From: Ruminococcaceae bacterium YAD3003
GTDB lineage: Bacteria; Bacillota; Clostridia; Saccharofermentanales; Saccharofermentanaceae
Length of the DNA: 64,000 nucleotides
Assembly: GCA_900107185.1 (NCBI GenBank)
Contig: FNPA01000012.1
Span: 1 to 64,000, forward strand
Reading direction: 5' to 3'
Made by a program: the position numbers and the translations under genes. Of this stretch, positions 42,139 through 51,805 are shown piece by piece; position 1 is the first letter of the stretch, and every line of letters begins with the position of its first letter. The notes beneath the pieces were generated by a model, which had not been told where the DNA came from, ran no database searches, and saw only the letters and a program-made list of their open reading frames with translations.

Positions 42139-44247
42139 ATGGATGCTGCTTATTTATTCAACAAAGGCGAGAACTATATGAGCTATAAGTTCCTCGGCGC
42201 TCATCCTTATGAGGATGAGAACGGGAAAGGCTTTATATTCCGCGTATGGGCTCCGAACGCAAGAATGGTCAGCATTATGGGAGATTTCAATGATTGGGAT
42301 CCCAACGACTGCCAGATGTTCATGCTTGGTAAGACAGGCATTTGGGAGCAGAAGGTTCCTTATGCTCAGCAGTGGGACCGTTATAAATATAGAATTATCG
42401 GTGCTGATAACAGAATATATGAGAAGGGCGATCCCTTCGCCAGACATTTCGAGACCAGACCTAATAATGCATCAATCATTTACGATCCTGATGATTATAT
42501 CTGGAACGACGATGAGTTCTGCAAGAACCGTACTGATGCCTTGGCTGCAAAGCCTATCAACATCTATGAGATTCATTTAGGTTCATGGAGAAGACATCCG
42601 GATGGAAACTTCTTCACATACAGAGAGCTCGCTATCGATCTTGCTGATTACTGCAAGAAAATGCATTACACACATGTCGAGCTTATGCCTATCTTAGAGC
42701 ACCCGCTCGATGATTCATGGGGTTACCAGGTAACAGGCTACTATGCTGTTACTTCCAGATTCGGAACACCGGCAGATTTTAAGTTTATGGTTGATGTTCT
42801 TCACCAGAACGGCATCTCCGTAATCCTTGACTGGGTTCCTGCTCATTTCCCGAAGAACATGGAAGGTCTCGTAAGATTTGACGGAACTCCCTGCTATGAA
42901 TATGCAGATCCCAGAATCGGTGAGCACAGGGAATGGGGCACCTATGTTTTCGATTATTCAAAGAATGAAGTGTTGTCATTCCTGATTTCAAATGCAGTTT
43001 ATTGGATCGATGAATTCCATTTGGATGGTATCCGTGTTGATGCTGTTTCTTCAATGCTCTACAGAGACTATGGAAGACAGCAGTACATTCCTAACAAGTA
43101 TGGCGGAAACGAGAATATCGAAGCGATCGAATTCTTCAAGAGACTTAATTCAATCCTTCGAAAGAACTATCCTTACGCTATGCTCGTTGCAGAAGAATCA
43201 ACTGCATGGCCCAAGGTATCTCATCCCGTTGAAGAAGGCGGATTGGGATTCACTCACAAGTGGAACATGGGATGGATGCACGATACTCTCGATTATTTCT
43301 CCACTGATTCCTATGCGAGAGGGTGGCATCACGATGAGTTCTGTTTCTCAATGATGTATGCATTTGCTGAGAACTACGTTTTGAGTTTGTCTCATGACGA
43401 AGTAGTTCACGGCAAGCATTCATTGATTGATAAAATGCCGGGTGATATCTGGAGAAAGTTTGCTTCACTCAGAACAATGATGCTCTATCAGATCAGCCAT
43501 CCGGGTGCTAAGTTAAATTTCATGGGCGCAGAGTTCGGTCAGTTTATCGAATGGCGTTTCTATGAGCAACTCGAATGGTTCCTTTTGGATTACGAATCAC
43601 ACCGTCTGCTTCAGAATTTCAACAGTGAACTCAACAGATTCTATATTGAACATCCCCAGATGTGGGCAGATGACCACACATGGGCCGGCTTCGAATGGAT
43701 CGCCGCAGACGATACCAAGAACAACGTATTCGTATACAAGAGAGCTTGTCCCGATCCCAAACTTAACGATATCTACGTTGCTCTTAACATGGTTCCTCAG
43801 CCGCTCGAAGGTTATGAGATGCCTGTTTACGAGCTCGGCACATATAAGATAGTTTTCAATACTGACGATATGTGTCATGGCGGTTCCGGTTATCCTACTG
43901 CAACTGATATGAACGGTTGCTTTGAAGCTATCGATGAGCCGCTTAACGGCAAGCCTTACAAGGTTAAGATCAACCTTCCGCCTCTTGCAGGTATTTACTT
44001 CATGAAGGTAAAAGATCCTGTTAAGAAGAAGGCAAAGACAGCTGCAAAGAAGACTACTGCGAAGAAGACTACTGCGAAGAAGACTGCTGCTAAGAAAACA
44101 ACAGCAAAAGCTGAAGCAAAGCCTGCAGCAAAGAAGACAACTAAGGTAGCAACAAAGACTGCTGCCACTAAGCCTGCTAAGAAGCCCGCAGCAAAGAAAG
44201 CTGCTGCTCCCAAGAAGGCTGCTACTACAGATAAAAAATCGAAATAA
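42139..44247 (+). CDS. glgB: 1,4-alpha-glucan branching enzyme with Lys/Ala-rich C-terminal tail
   Basis: 702 residues from the ATG at 42139. A TTG frame from 42082 runs through the leader hairpin and was rejected; ATG 42178 is a shorter alternative but would lose LFNKGEN, which aligns with the family. It makes alpha-1,6 branches in glycogen. A CBM48 domain (FIFRVWAPNARMVSIMGDFN) precedes the GH13 barrel. Catalytic residues are Asp301 in GIRVDAVSS, Glu352 in VAEES, and His-Asp in LSHDEVVHGK. Residues from about 628 to the end are a Lys/Ala/Thr tail (KKTTAKK repeats), not part of normal GlgB. It is the first gene of glgB-C-D-A. Confidence 0.95.
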   Translation: MDAAYLFNKGENYMSYKFLGAHPYEDENGKGFIFRVWAPNARMVSIMGDFNDWDPNDCQMFMLGKTGIWEQKVPYAQQWDRYKYRIIGADNRIYEKGDPFARHFETRPNNASIIYDPDDYIWNDDEFCKNRTDALAAKPINIYEIHLGSWRRHPDGNFFTYRELAIDLADYCKKMHYTHVELMPILEHPLDDSWGYQVTGYYAVTSRFGTPADFKFMVDVLHQNGISVILDWVPAHFPKNMEGLVRFDGTPCYEYADPRIGEHREWGTYVFDYSKNEVLSFLISNAVYWIDEFHLDGIRVDAVSSMLYRDYGRQQYIPNKYGGNENIEAIEFFKRLNSILRKNYPYAMLVAEESTAWPKVSHPVEEGGLGFTHKWNMGWMHDTLDYFSTDSYARGWHHDEFCFSMMYAFAENYVLSLSHDEVVHGKHSLIDKMPGDIWRKFASLRTMMLYQISHPGAKLNFMGAEFGQFIEWRFYEQLEWFLLDYESHRLLQNFNSELNRFYIEHPQMWADDHTWAGFEWIAADDTKNNVFVYKRACPDPKLNDIYVALNMVPQPLEGYEMPVYELGTYKIVFNTDDMCHGGSGYPTATDMNGCFEAIDEPLNGKPYKVKINLPPLAGIYFMKVKDPVKKKAKTAAKKTTAKKTTAKKTAAKKTTAKAEAKPAAKKTTKVATKTAATKPAKKPAAKKAAAPKKAATTDKKSK

Positions 44248-44271
44248 GCTCATATACGGAGGTAACTCATT

Positions 44272-45522
44272 ATGGCAAGAACTGAAGTCGTTGCGATGAT
44301 ACTCGCAGGAGGACAGGGAAGCAGACTCGGAGTACTGACTAAGACAGTCGCTAAGCCTGCTGTACCTTTTGGAAGTCGTTACAGAATCATCGATTTCCCG
44401 CTCTCTAACTGTGTAAATTCAGGAATAGAGATAGTTGGTGTTCTCACACAGTATCAGCCTTTGGCTCTTAATACTTACGTCGGTAACGGTCACCCTTGGG
44501 ACCTCGACAGAAACAATGCGGGTGCTTACATCCTTCCGCCTTTCCAGAGTAATTCGGGCTCTGACTGGTACAAGGGTACAGCTAACGCTATCTACCAGAA
44601 TATGAGCTTTATCGATGACAACGATCCTGAATATGTTGTTATCCTCTCAGGTGACCATATCTACAAGATGGATTACGCTGCAATGCTTAAGGCTCACATC
44701 GAGAAGGGAGCAGATGCAACCATCGCAGTATATGAGGTACCGTGGGAAGAAGCTCCCAGATTCGGTATTCTCAACACCAAGGAAGAGGATGTTATCGAAG
44801 AGTTTGAAGAGAAGCCTGCTAAACCTAAGAGCAATCTCGCTTCAATGGGTGTTTACATCTTTACATGGAGTGTGTTGAGACAGGCGTTGATCGAAGACGA
44901 AGCTGATCCTGATTCAAATAACGACTTCGGTAAGAATATCGTTCCTAATCTTTTGGCTCAGGGCAAGAAGCTTTGCGCATACAGATTCGCAGGTTATTGG
45001 AAGGATGTAGGAACTATCTCATCCCTCTGGGAAACGAATATGGATATCCTTGATAAGCCTGAAGAGATCAACCTCGTAGACAGATCATGGAAGATCTTCT
45101 CCAGAAACCCTGTTAAGCCTTCACACTTCATCGGTGCCGGCGCTAAAGTTAAGAATTCAGCTCTCACAGACGGATGCAGAATCTTCGGTGATGTTGAGCA
45201 TTCAGTACTTTCCGAATCTGTTATCGTTGAGAAGGGCGCAATCGTTAAGGATTGTGTTCTTATGCCTGGTGTAGTCGTAAAGGAAGGCGCACACATTGAG
45301 CGTTGCGTAATCGACCAGGGAACAGTAATCGGCAAGGATGTTCAGGCCGGTAACTTTGTTGAAGGCGAAGGACCTTACACAAATCATAAGATCTGCTCTG
45401 AAGGAATCTGTGTTTTCGAGCGTAATCTGACGATCAAAGATGGTGCTGTAATTCCCGCAAACAGCATGGTTGATTCAGATTTGGATGTGCCTGAAGACTG
45501 TGCCATTATCGTCAAAGGTTAA
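44272..45522 (+). CDS. glgC: Glucose-1-phosphate adenylyltransferase, catalytic subunit
   Basis: 416 residues. It makes ADP-glucose from ATP and glucose-1-phosphate, the committed step of glycogen synthesis. The N-terminal [14 protein letters not shown] is the nucleotide loop, followed by [28 protein letters not shown] holds the catalytic Asp, and FEEKPAKP the sugar site. The C-terminal quarter is a left-handed beta-helix with hexapeptide-like repeats. The gene lies 24 bases after glgB and 28 bases before glgD; as in other Bacillota it should form a heterotetramer with GlgD. Confidence 0.96.
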   Translation: MARTEVVAMILAGGQGSRLGVLTKTVAKPAVPFGSRYRIIDFPLSNCVNSGIEIVGVLTQYQPLALNTYVGNGHPWDLDRNNAGAYILPPFQSNSGSDWYKGTANAIYQNMSFIDDNDPEYVVILSGDHIYKMDYAAMLKAHIEKGADATIAVYEVPWEEAPRFGILNTKEEDVIEEFEEKPAKPKSNLASMGVYIFTWSVLRQALIEDEADPDSNNDFGKNIVPNLLAQGKKLCAYRFAGYWKDVGTISSLWETNMDILDKPEEINLVDRSWKIFSRNPVKPSHFIGAGAKVKNSALTDGCRIFGDVEHSVLSESVIVEKGAIVKDCVLMPGVVVKEGAHIERCVIDQGTVIGKDVQAGNFVEGEGPYTNHKICSEGICVFERNLTIKDGAVIPANSMVDSDLDVPEDCAIIVKG

Positions 45523-45550
45523 GAGCAAGAGGAAAAGGAGATAAAGATAT

Positions 45551-46660
45551 ATGTTTAACAATGCAATGGGGCTTATCTTAGCCGACAACAAAAAGATATC
45601 TCTGGGTGAGCTCTCAAATCCTCGAGCTCTGTCTGCAATGCCTTTTGGCGGCAGATACAGAATCATTGACTTCATGCTCTCTAACATGGTCAACTCCGGC
45701 GTTAAGAATGTCGGACTTCTCACATACAACAAGTACAAGTCACTGATGGACCACACAGGAACAGGTGCTGCATGGTCTTTGGACAGAAAGAATGACGGAC
45801 TTCATATCCTTCCGCCTTACGTTAACTCTGAAGCTACTAACATCAATTCTGATGAAGAGCTCACAGGCGTTATCGATTTCCTTAGACAGTCCAGAACACC
45901 TTATGTCATCGTTTCCGGTGCTAACGTAATCCTCAACACAACATTTGATTCATTCATCAAATCACACGAGGAATCAGGTGCTGATATTTCCGTTATGTAT
46001 AACCGTGACGGGACTAAATTCGGTAATCCTTCTTACATCCTCGATATCGATGATGACGGATTTGTAAGAGACATGCTCTACAATCCTACAAAGGCAACAT
46101 CACAGAGATGTTCTCTCGGTATACTTTGCCTTAGAAGAGATCTTCTCATCGATATCCTTGCACGTCAGATGGCACATGGCCAGAGCCACTTCGGAATTCA
46201 CTCCATCGTTAAGATGTTTGATGAATTCAAGGTTCACGGATTCGAATATACAGGTGTCGTATTAAGAATCAACAACGTACAGGGATATTTCAACGCTTCA
46301 ATGTCACTGCTTACAGACTCTGTAAGAAATGACCTGTTCTGGAGCGGTAAGCCTATTTATACGAAGGTCAAGGATGAGGCTCCTACACTTTACTTCGACA
46401 ACGCTGAGATGAGCGATTCAATCGTATCCGACGGTTGCCGCATTTACGGTAAGGTTGAGAGTTCAGTTATTTTCAGAAGTGTTACGATCGCTAAAAATAC
46501 AACAGTTAAGAATTGCGTAATCATGCAGGACGTTCACATCTCAGAGAACTGCCATCTTGAGAATGTAATCCTTGATAAGAATGCTTTCGTAAGACCGGGC
46601 GTAAGACTTGTCGGACATCCCGACTATCCTATTGTTATAGGAAAAGGAGCAGGTATCTGA
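45551..46660 (+). CDS. glgD: Glucose-1-phosphate adenylyltransferase regulatory subunit
   Basis: 369 residues, homologous to GlgC: ALSAMPFGGRYRIIDFMLSNM and a terminal beta-helix. The nucleotide loop GGxGxRL is replaced by ADNKKISLGEL, and the GDH motif by SGANVIL, so it should have no catalysis of its own. That is the known pattern of GlgD, which modulates GlgC. It directly precedes glgA, with only two bases between stop and start. Confidence 0.94.
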   Translation: MFNNAMGLILADNKKISLGELSNPRALSAMPFGGRYRIIDFMLSNMVNSGVKNVGLLTYNKYKSLMDHTGTGAAWSLDRKNDGLHILPPYVNSEATNINSDEELTGVIDFLRQSRTPYVIVSGANVILNTTFDSFIKSHEESGADISVMYNRDGTKFGNPSYILDIDDDGFVRDMLYNPTKATSQRCSLGILCLRRDLLIDILARQMAHGQSHFGIHSIVKMFDEFKVHGFEYTGVVLRINNVQGYFNASMSLLTDSVRNDLFWSGKPIYTKVKDEAPTLYFDNAEMSDSIVSDGCRIYGKVESSVIFRSVTIAKNTTVKNCVIMQDVHISENCHLENVILDKNAFVRPGVRLVGHPDYPIVIGKGAGI

Positions 46661-46662
46661 TT

Positions 46663-48345
46663 ATGGAAAAGAATATCAAAGTATTGTTTGCTTCATCCGA
46701 GTGCAGTCCGTTCGTTAAGGTCGGAGGACTCGCTGACGTCGTCGGAAGCTTGCCTGTCGAGCTCAATAAGCAGGGAGTAGATGCACGTGTCATCATCCCG
46801 CTTTATAAGAAGATCAAGGTTAAGTACAGCGACAAGCTCCATTTCCGCGGCTGGAAAATGGTTCACATGGGCTGGCGATCACTTTATGCCGGACTCTTCT
46901 CACTCGAGATAAACGGTGTTGTTTTCTATTTCATCGATAACGAATACTATTTCAACTTTGATCAGATCTATGTTGATTATGTTTTCGATATTGAGCGTTA
47001 TTGCTTCTATCAGAGAGCAGTTCTGGATTTCATGGGTGACTTCATGGACTTCGAACCTAATGTTCTCCACTGCAATGACTGGCAGACAGGTATGATGCCT
47101 ATGCTCCTTGATTGTCACTTCAAGAAGAACGGTTATCACACCAACGTCCAGACTGTTTATACGATCCATAACCTTAAGTATCAGGGCGTTCATTCAATTG
47201 ACGTTGTTAGAGAGATGTTGGATCTCCCTGATGAATACTTAAGAGAGGATTTTTGCATTAAGGATAAGGCCATTAACTTCATGAAGGCCGGTATCGTTTT
47301 CTCTAACTCAGTTACAACGGTATCTCCGACTTATGCATATGAGATCATGACCGATTACTATGGTGAAGGTCTCAACTACACATTGCAGAAGTATGCATAC
47401 AAGGTATCCGGTATCCTCAACGGAATGAACGATCTCGAATACGATCCTTCAAAGGATGAAAAGATTCCTATGAAGTATTCGATCAAGAACTATAAGGCAG
47501 GTAAGGCTGCATGCAAGAAGTCATTGCAGGAACAGCTCAGCCTCGATGTTAATCCGGGTGCTCCTCTGTGTGCTATGATCTCAAGACTCGTAGACCAGAA
47601 GGGTCTGGATCTCCTCCTTTATGTTCTTGAGGAAATGCTCTACGACGGTATGCAGGTTGTTATTCTCGGTACAGGTGATCCTTACTATGAGAGAGCACTC
47701 GTTGATATTGCTAACCGTAACCAGGGAAAGATGTGCGCATGCATCGACTTCGACAGCGGACTCGCTCATACGATCTATGCTGCATCCGATATCTTCCTTA
47801 TGCCGAGCCTTTTCGAACCCTGTGGTCTGTCACAGCTCTGTTCAATGGCATACGGTTCAGTTCCTGTCGTAAGAGAGACAGGCGGACTCAAGGATACAGT
47901 TACACCATATAACGAATATACAGGCGAAGGTAATGGATTCTCATTTGCTAATATCAATGCTCACGAGTTCCTGTTCGTTACAAAGTATGCTGCTGATATC
48001 TATCGTCATCATCCTGATGTTTGGGATAAGATTATCGAAGCCGGTATGAAGGGTGACTATTCATGGAAGAAGAGTGCTGGTGAGTATGCCGGTCTCTATT
48101 CTCTTATCACAGGTATTCCCAGAATCGAAGAAAAGCCTGAAGCACCTGCCAAGGAAGTAAAGAAGGAACCTGCTGCAAAGAAGGAAGCTCCTGCTGAAAA
48201 GAAAGCTGCAGAGAAGAAACCTTCTGAGAAGAAGGCGCCTGCCAAGAAGGCTGCAGCAAAGAAGTCTGCTGCTAAAAAGGCAGTAAAGGCTGAGCCTAAG
48301 AAGGCCGAAGAGAAGAAACCCGAAGATAAGGAGAAAAAGGCCTGA
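46663..48345 (+). CDS. glgA: Glycogen synthase with Lys/Glu/Ala-rich C-terminal tail
   Basis: 560 residues; the usual length is about 480. It extends glycogen from ADP-glucose (GT5). The N-terminal ADP-glucose motif is FVKVGGLADVVGSLP, with the domain-two features MISRLVDQKGLDLL, LGTGDPYYE and the catalytic SLFEPCGLSQL. Residues from about 488 to the end are a low-complexity tail of Lys, Glu, Ala and Pro (for example KKAAAKKSAAKK), part of it mixed with Glu. The stop shares one base with the next gene, a GH13 hydrolase. Confidence 0.95.
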   Translation: MEKNIKVLFASSECSPFVKVGGLADVVGSLPVELNKQGVDARVIIPLYKKIKVKYSDKLHFRGWKMVHMGWRSLYAGLFSLEINGVVFYFIDNEYYFNFDQIYVDYVFDIERYCFYQRAVLDFMGDFMDFEPNVLHCNDWQTGMMPMLLDCHFKKNGYHTNVQTVYTIHNLKYQGVHSIDVVREMLDLPDEYLREDFCIKDKAINFMKAGIVFSNSVTTVSPTYAYEIMTDYYGEGLNYTLQKYAYKVSGILNGMNDLEYDPSKDEKIPMKYSIKNYKAGKAACKKSLQEQLSLDVNPGAPLCAMISRLVDQKGLDLLLYVLEEMLYDGMQVVILGTGDPYYERALVDIANRNQGKMCACIDFDSGLAHTIYAASDIFLMPSLFEPCGLSQLCSMAYGSVPVVRETGGLKDTVTPYNEYTGEGNGFSFANINAHEFLFVTKYAADIYRHHPDVWDKIIEAGMKGDYSWKKSAGEYAGLYSLITGIPRIEEKPEAPAKEVKKEPAAKKEAPAEKKAAEKKPSEKKAPAKKAAAKKSAAKKAVKAEPKKAEEKKPEDKEKKA

Positions 48346-50483
48346 TGCCTTCTAAGAAGACTCAGATTGATACTAACGGTTTAAATAAGGCGCGGTGCAT
48401 GCATGCATCGCGCCTTCCTGAGTACAGGCTCCCGTTTGGAGCGCAGCCCTGTGCTTCAGATGTTGATATCTTTTTTGACTGCTATAGGGAAGCGACCAAT
48501 GTAACGTTCTGTTATACATATGGTCTTTATAGCTTTTCTTATCACGAGGAGCCGATGTATTCGGTATCCGGACTCGGAAGATATCATGTAAAACTGATGC
48601 TCCCTAATGAACCGTCCATTTTGTTTTATTGGTTCAGGTTTAATGTTCAGGGTGATCTAAAGGATCTTCCTGATTACCATAAGGTTTTGAACGACAGTGA
48701 TCCCGGCGCTCCGGCACCCGTTATCACTCTCTATTATGGAGCCTCTCTCGATTCACCTAACGGTGAGGGCGAACTCTACAGAGAACCGCCGAGAGTAGGG
48801 GCAGAAGAGGATAAATATCCTTTTGCTTTCCAGATAACGGTTTATAACAAAGAATTCAAGACACCCGAATTTCTTAAGGGTGCGATGATATATCAGATAT
48901 TCCCTGACAGATTCTCAAGAGATACATCTTTTGATTACGACAAGATGATCAATATGGATCCGAGACAGGAGAGGATCTATCACAAGGAATGGAGTGAAGA
49001 TGTCGATACTAAGGGTAAGCCTGAGACAGGTTACCTCGCATGTGATTTCTATGGCGGAAGCCTCAAGGGAATTGAAGAAAAGCTCGACTACATCAAATCT
49101 CTGGGTATCAACGTTTTGTACCTGAACCCGATTTTTGAGGCGAGATCTTCACACAGATACGATACTGCTGATTATCTTAATGTCGATCCGATTCTTGGTG
49201 GAACAGCGGCATTTATGAGCCTGCAGAGTGCCTGCAGGGAACGCGGCATTAGAATCGTTTTAGACGGCGTATTCAGCCATACCGGAGCTGATTCCAGGTA
49301 TTTTAATAAGTTTGACCGCTATGACGGTGTAGGAGCTTACAGAGCCTTTGTAAAAGGCGAGGAGAGCCGTTACCGTTCCTGGTATAACTTCTATTACAAC
49401 CAGGACGGTTCAGTTGCTTACGAGTCATGGTGGGGATTTCCGGATCTTCCTAATGTTAACGAGGATGATCTGTCTTACAGGAATTTCATTTTCGGTAAGG
49501 ACGGAGTAGTTGATACCTGGACATCCAGAGGTGCGTCAGGTTTCAGACTTGATGTATCGGATGAATTGCCGGACAGCTTTATCAGACAGATGAGATCCGC
49601 TGTAAAAGCGAAGCTGGGAGACGAGGGCGCTGTTATCGGTGAAGTATGGGAAGATGCTTCAAACAAGTGCAGTTACGGCTCTTACCGTGATTTTATGCTC
49701 GGTAATACTCATGACTCTGTAATGGGTTATACATTCAGACATATAATCCTGGATTTCCTTTGCGGTTATATTGATGCAGGTATTGCCGATTCGAGATTCG
49801 AAGGTTTCCGTGAGCGTTATCCGATGGAAGCATACTATTCCATGATGAATCTCGTCTCATCCCACGATGTGCCGCGTATCATGACCGCTCTCTCGAAGCC
49901 CTGTGATACTGATGACAGGGATGTACAGCGTGAATTTAAAGTGTCTTCCCAGGATTATGAGGTTATTTCCTCATTATCCAAGATGGCATTTGCTTTCCAG
50001 ACGTGCTATATCGGCGCTTCCTGTGTCTATTACGGCGATGAGGTTCTGATGGAGGGATATAAGGATCCTTTCAACAGAAGAACATATCCCTGGAATAAGT
50101 TAAATAAGAAGCAGCAGGATGCTCTCCTTTATTTCAGACGCATAGCCAGATTAAGAACTGAGAATACCTGCCTCAGAACAGGATTTTACGAGACTTTGCT
50201 GGCTGAAGGCGGAACATTTGCCTTCGTAAGATACATTAAAGAGGGCAAAGATGCGTTTGGTAAGGATGCTTCCGGCTCGAAAGCCATTGTTTTCGTGATG
50301 AACAGATCTGAAGATCCGGTTTATGTTGATGTAGGTGAGCTCTATGGCAGTTATGTCTGCAATAAAGTCTCAGATGACGGTATAAAGCCGCCGCTTACAG
50401 ATCACCTGATTCTCGGAGGTAATACAGGAGGTAACAGAAGGATCGGCATAATGCCTTATTCTGTTGCGTTTGTGGTTTTCTGA
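48345..50483 (+). CDS. GH13 alpha-glucosidase/cyclomaltodextrinase-like enzyme
   Basis: 712 residues without signal peptide, so cytosolic. An N-terminal beta-sandwich (about 1-170) precedes the barrel, as in neopullulanase/cyclomaltodextrinase (GH13_20-like) enzymes. Barrel motifs: GAMIYQIFPDRF at the start, DGVFSHTGADS for region I, GFRLDVSDELP with the nucleophile Asp, VIGEVWED with the acid Glu, and SSHDVPRIM. It should cut alpha-1,4 or 1,6 links in maltodextrins or glycogen. Being last in the glg operon, it may trim or recycle the polymer. ATG overlaps the glgA stop (TGATG). Confidence 0.9.
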   Translation: MPSKKTQIDTNGLNKARCMHASRLPEYRLPFGAQPCASDVDIFFDCYREATNVTFCYTYGLYSFSYHEEPMYSVSGLGRYHVKLMLPNEPSILFYWFRFNVQGDLKDLPDYHKVLNDSDPGAPAPVITLYYGASLDSPNGEGELYREPPRVGAEEDKYPFAFQITVYNKEFKTPEFLKGAMIYQIFPDRFSRDTSFDYDKMINMDPRQERIYHKEWSEDVDTKGKPETGYLACDFYGGSLKGIEEKLDYIKSLGINVLYLNPIFEARSSHRYDTADYLNVDPILGGTAAFMSLQSACRERGIRIVLDGVFSHTGADSRYFNKFDRYDGVGAYRAFVKGEESRYRSWYNFYYNQDGSVAYESWWGFPDLPNVNEDDLSYRNFIFGKDGVVDTWTSRGASGFRLDVSDELPDSFIRQMRSAVKAKLGDEGAVIGEVWEDASNKCSYGSYRDFMLGNTHDSVMGYTFRHIILDFLCGYIDAGIADSRFEGFRERYPMEAYYSMMNLVSSHDVPRIMTALSKPCDTDDRDVQREFKVSSQDYEVISSLSKMAFAFQTCYIGASCVYYGDEVLMEGYKDPFNRRTYPWNKLNKKQQDALLYFRRIARLRTENTCLRTGFYETLLAEGGTFAFVRYIKEGKDAFGKDASGSKAIVFVMNRSEDPVYVDVGELYGSYVCNKVSDDGIKPPLTDHLILGGNTGGNRRIGIMPYSVAFVVF

Positions 50484-50565
50484 GCACCTGGTGCCAAAGA
50501 GGTTAAGACTGTTTCAAATAGCAAGCGAATTTTAGTATTGATTTTCTTATTTATTGTTATAATTG

Positions 50566-50598
50566 AAGTGCCGACAAAATGTCGGCATTTCTTCTTTT
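50566..50598 (+). terminator. Intrinsic terminator of the glg operon (or leader hairpin of capA)
   Basis: TGCCGACA (50569-50576) pairs perfectly with TGTCGGCA (50580-50587), loop AAA, flanked by AAG and TTT, followed by CTTCTTTT. A TATAAT at 50558-50563 lies just before, so this hairpin could also sit in the leader of the next gene. Confidence 0.65.
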
Positions 50599-50617
50599 AG
50601 TGAAAGGAAGCCGAGTA

Positions 50618-51775
50618 GTGAAGAAATCCGGTGGTTATCGCAAGTTTAAGATAAGGATGGCAGTTATTGCCATTACTGTGCTGGCAGTCGTTATGGCCGG
50701 TTGCGCCACAACAGAAACCAGCGACACTTCATCAGAGACCGAAACAACTTCCGAGAATAACGAGGTTTTGCAGTCTGCTCCCACGACCAAAGTGCTGGAG
50801 ACTGTCTCAACTGAAATTACGGCTACTCCTACACCTACGGCTACGCCGACTCCCATACCCACACTCACACCTGAAGAGCGCGTAGTTACCGTATCTTTTG
50901 CAGGTGACTGCACTTTGACCCAGGATTACAGGTCTACAAACCGTGCGTTCGATAATACAGTGGCCGGTGATATGGATTATTGTTTCCAGAATTGCGCTCC
51001 GCTGTTTCAATCTGACGATCTCACCCTCGTTAATCTTGAAAATCCCGTAACTACCCAGACAAGCCATAAGAGCAACCAGTATATTTTCCGTATGGATCCT
51101 GAGAATCTTCAGATGCTTACAAATGCAGGCATTGAGGCTGTAAACATTGCCAATAACCATACAATGGATTTCTGGGAGACCGGTCTTCAGGAGACCAGAG
51201 ATAATCTCGATGAATACGGCATCATCTGGAGCGATGACAAATTCGGTGCAACATTTACCACAAAGCAGGGGATAATCATCGGCATGGTAGGCCTCGGAAA
51301 CGACACCTCCGCCAGCCAGGTATCAAATATTATCGATGACTTAAGAGATCAGGGGGCAGTAATCATTATCGCGTCCTGCCATTTCGGTTCAGAAGGAACT
51401 TACGATCCGACTGACAGACAGGTCAAGGTTGCCCATGAACTGATAGATATGGGCGTTGATATCGTAGTCGGAACGCACCCGCACCGTCTCCAGCCTATCG
51501 AAAAGTATAACGGACACTACATTTTCTATTCTTTGTCAAATTTTTGTTTTGGTGGAAATTACTCATTATCTGACCCCGATTCCGTCATAATTCAATGCGA
51601 TTTTATTATGGACGGGGACGGTTCCAAGTGTGTAGACTATAGACTGAGAGTTTTTCCGTATTCTCAGACTTCAACAAGGCCCGGAAACGACTTTTGTCCC
51701 AAGCCTTACGAGTGGGAATCGGAGGACTATTTCAGGGTTTTAGAGCGTCTTGACTGGGCGCAGGGCGATGAGTAA
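50618..51775 (+). CDS. CapA-family lipoprotein (poly-gamma-glutamate synthesis-like)
   Basis: 385 residues from a GTG at 50618, 10 bases after AAAGGA. An ATG at 50579 opens the same frame, but it lies in the right arm of the hairpin and has no ribosome site. The hydrophobic helix ends in VVMAGC, a lipobox with Cys29. A Thr/Ser/Pro-rich linker with TPTP repeats runs to about residue 90. The CapA (PGA_cap) metallophosphatase-like domain follows: VTVSFAGDCTL, LVNLENPVT, NIANNHTMDFWETG, and GTHPHRLQPIE. CapA proteins are needed for poly-gamma-glutamate capsule, but many homologues have other, unknown roles. No capB or capC is here. purE starts 30 bases later. Confidence 0.88.
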   Translation: MKKSGGYRKFKIRMAVIAITVLAVVMAGCATTETSDTSSETETTSENNEVLQSAPTTKVLETVSTEITATPTPTATPTPIPTLTPEERVVTVSFAGDCTLTQDYRSTNRAFDNTVAGDMDYCFQNCAPLFQSDDLTLVNLENPVTTQTSHKSNQYIFRMDPENLQMLTNAGIEAVNIANNHTMDFWETGLQETRDNLDEYGIIWSDDKFGATFTTKQGIIIGMVGLGNDTSASQVSNIIDDLRDQGAVIIIASCHFGSEGTYDPTDRQVKVAHELIDMGVDIVVGTHPHRLQPIEKYNGHYIFYSLSNFCFGGNYSLSDPDSVIIQCDFIMDGDGSKCVDYRLRVFPYSQTSTRPGNDFCPKPYEWESEDYFRVLERLDWAQGDE

Positions 51776-51805
51776 CGCCACAATTTTTTAAGGCAGGTAA
51801 CAGAT

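Noticed and set aside
42139-48345. Lys-rich tails as separate histone-like genes.
   Set aside because: They are in frame with glgB and glgA and have no start or ribosome site of their own.
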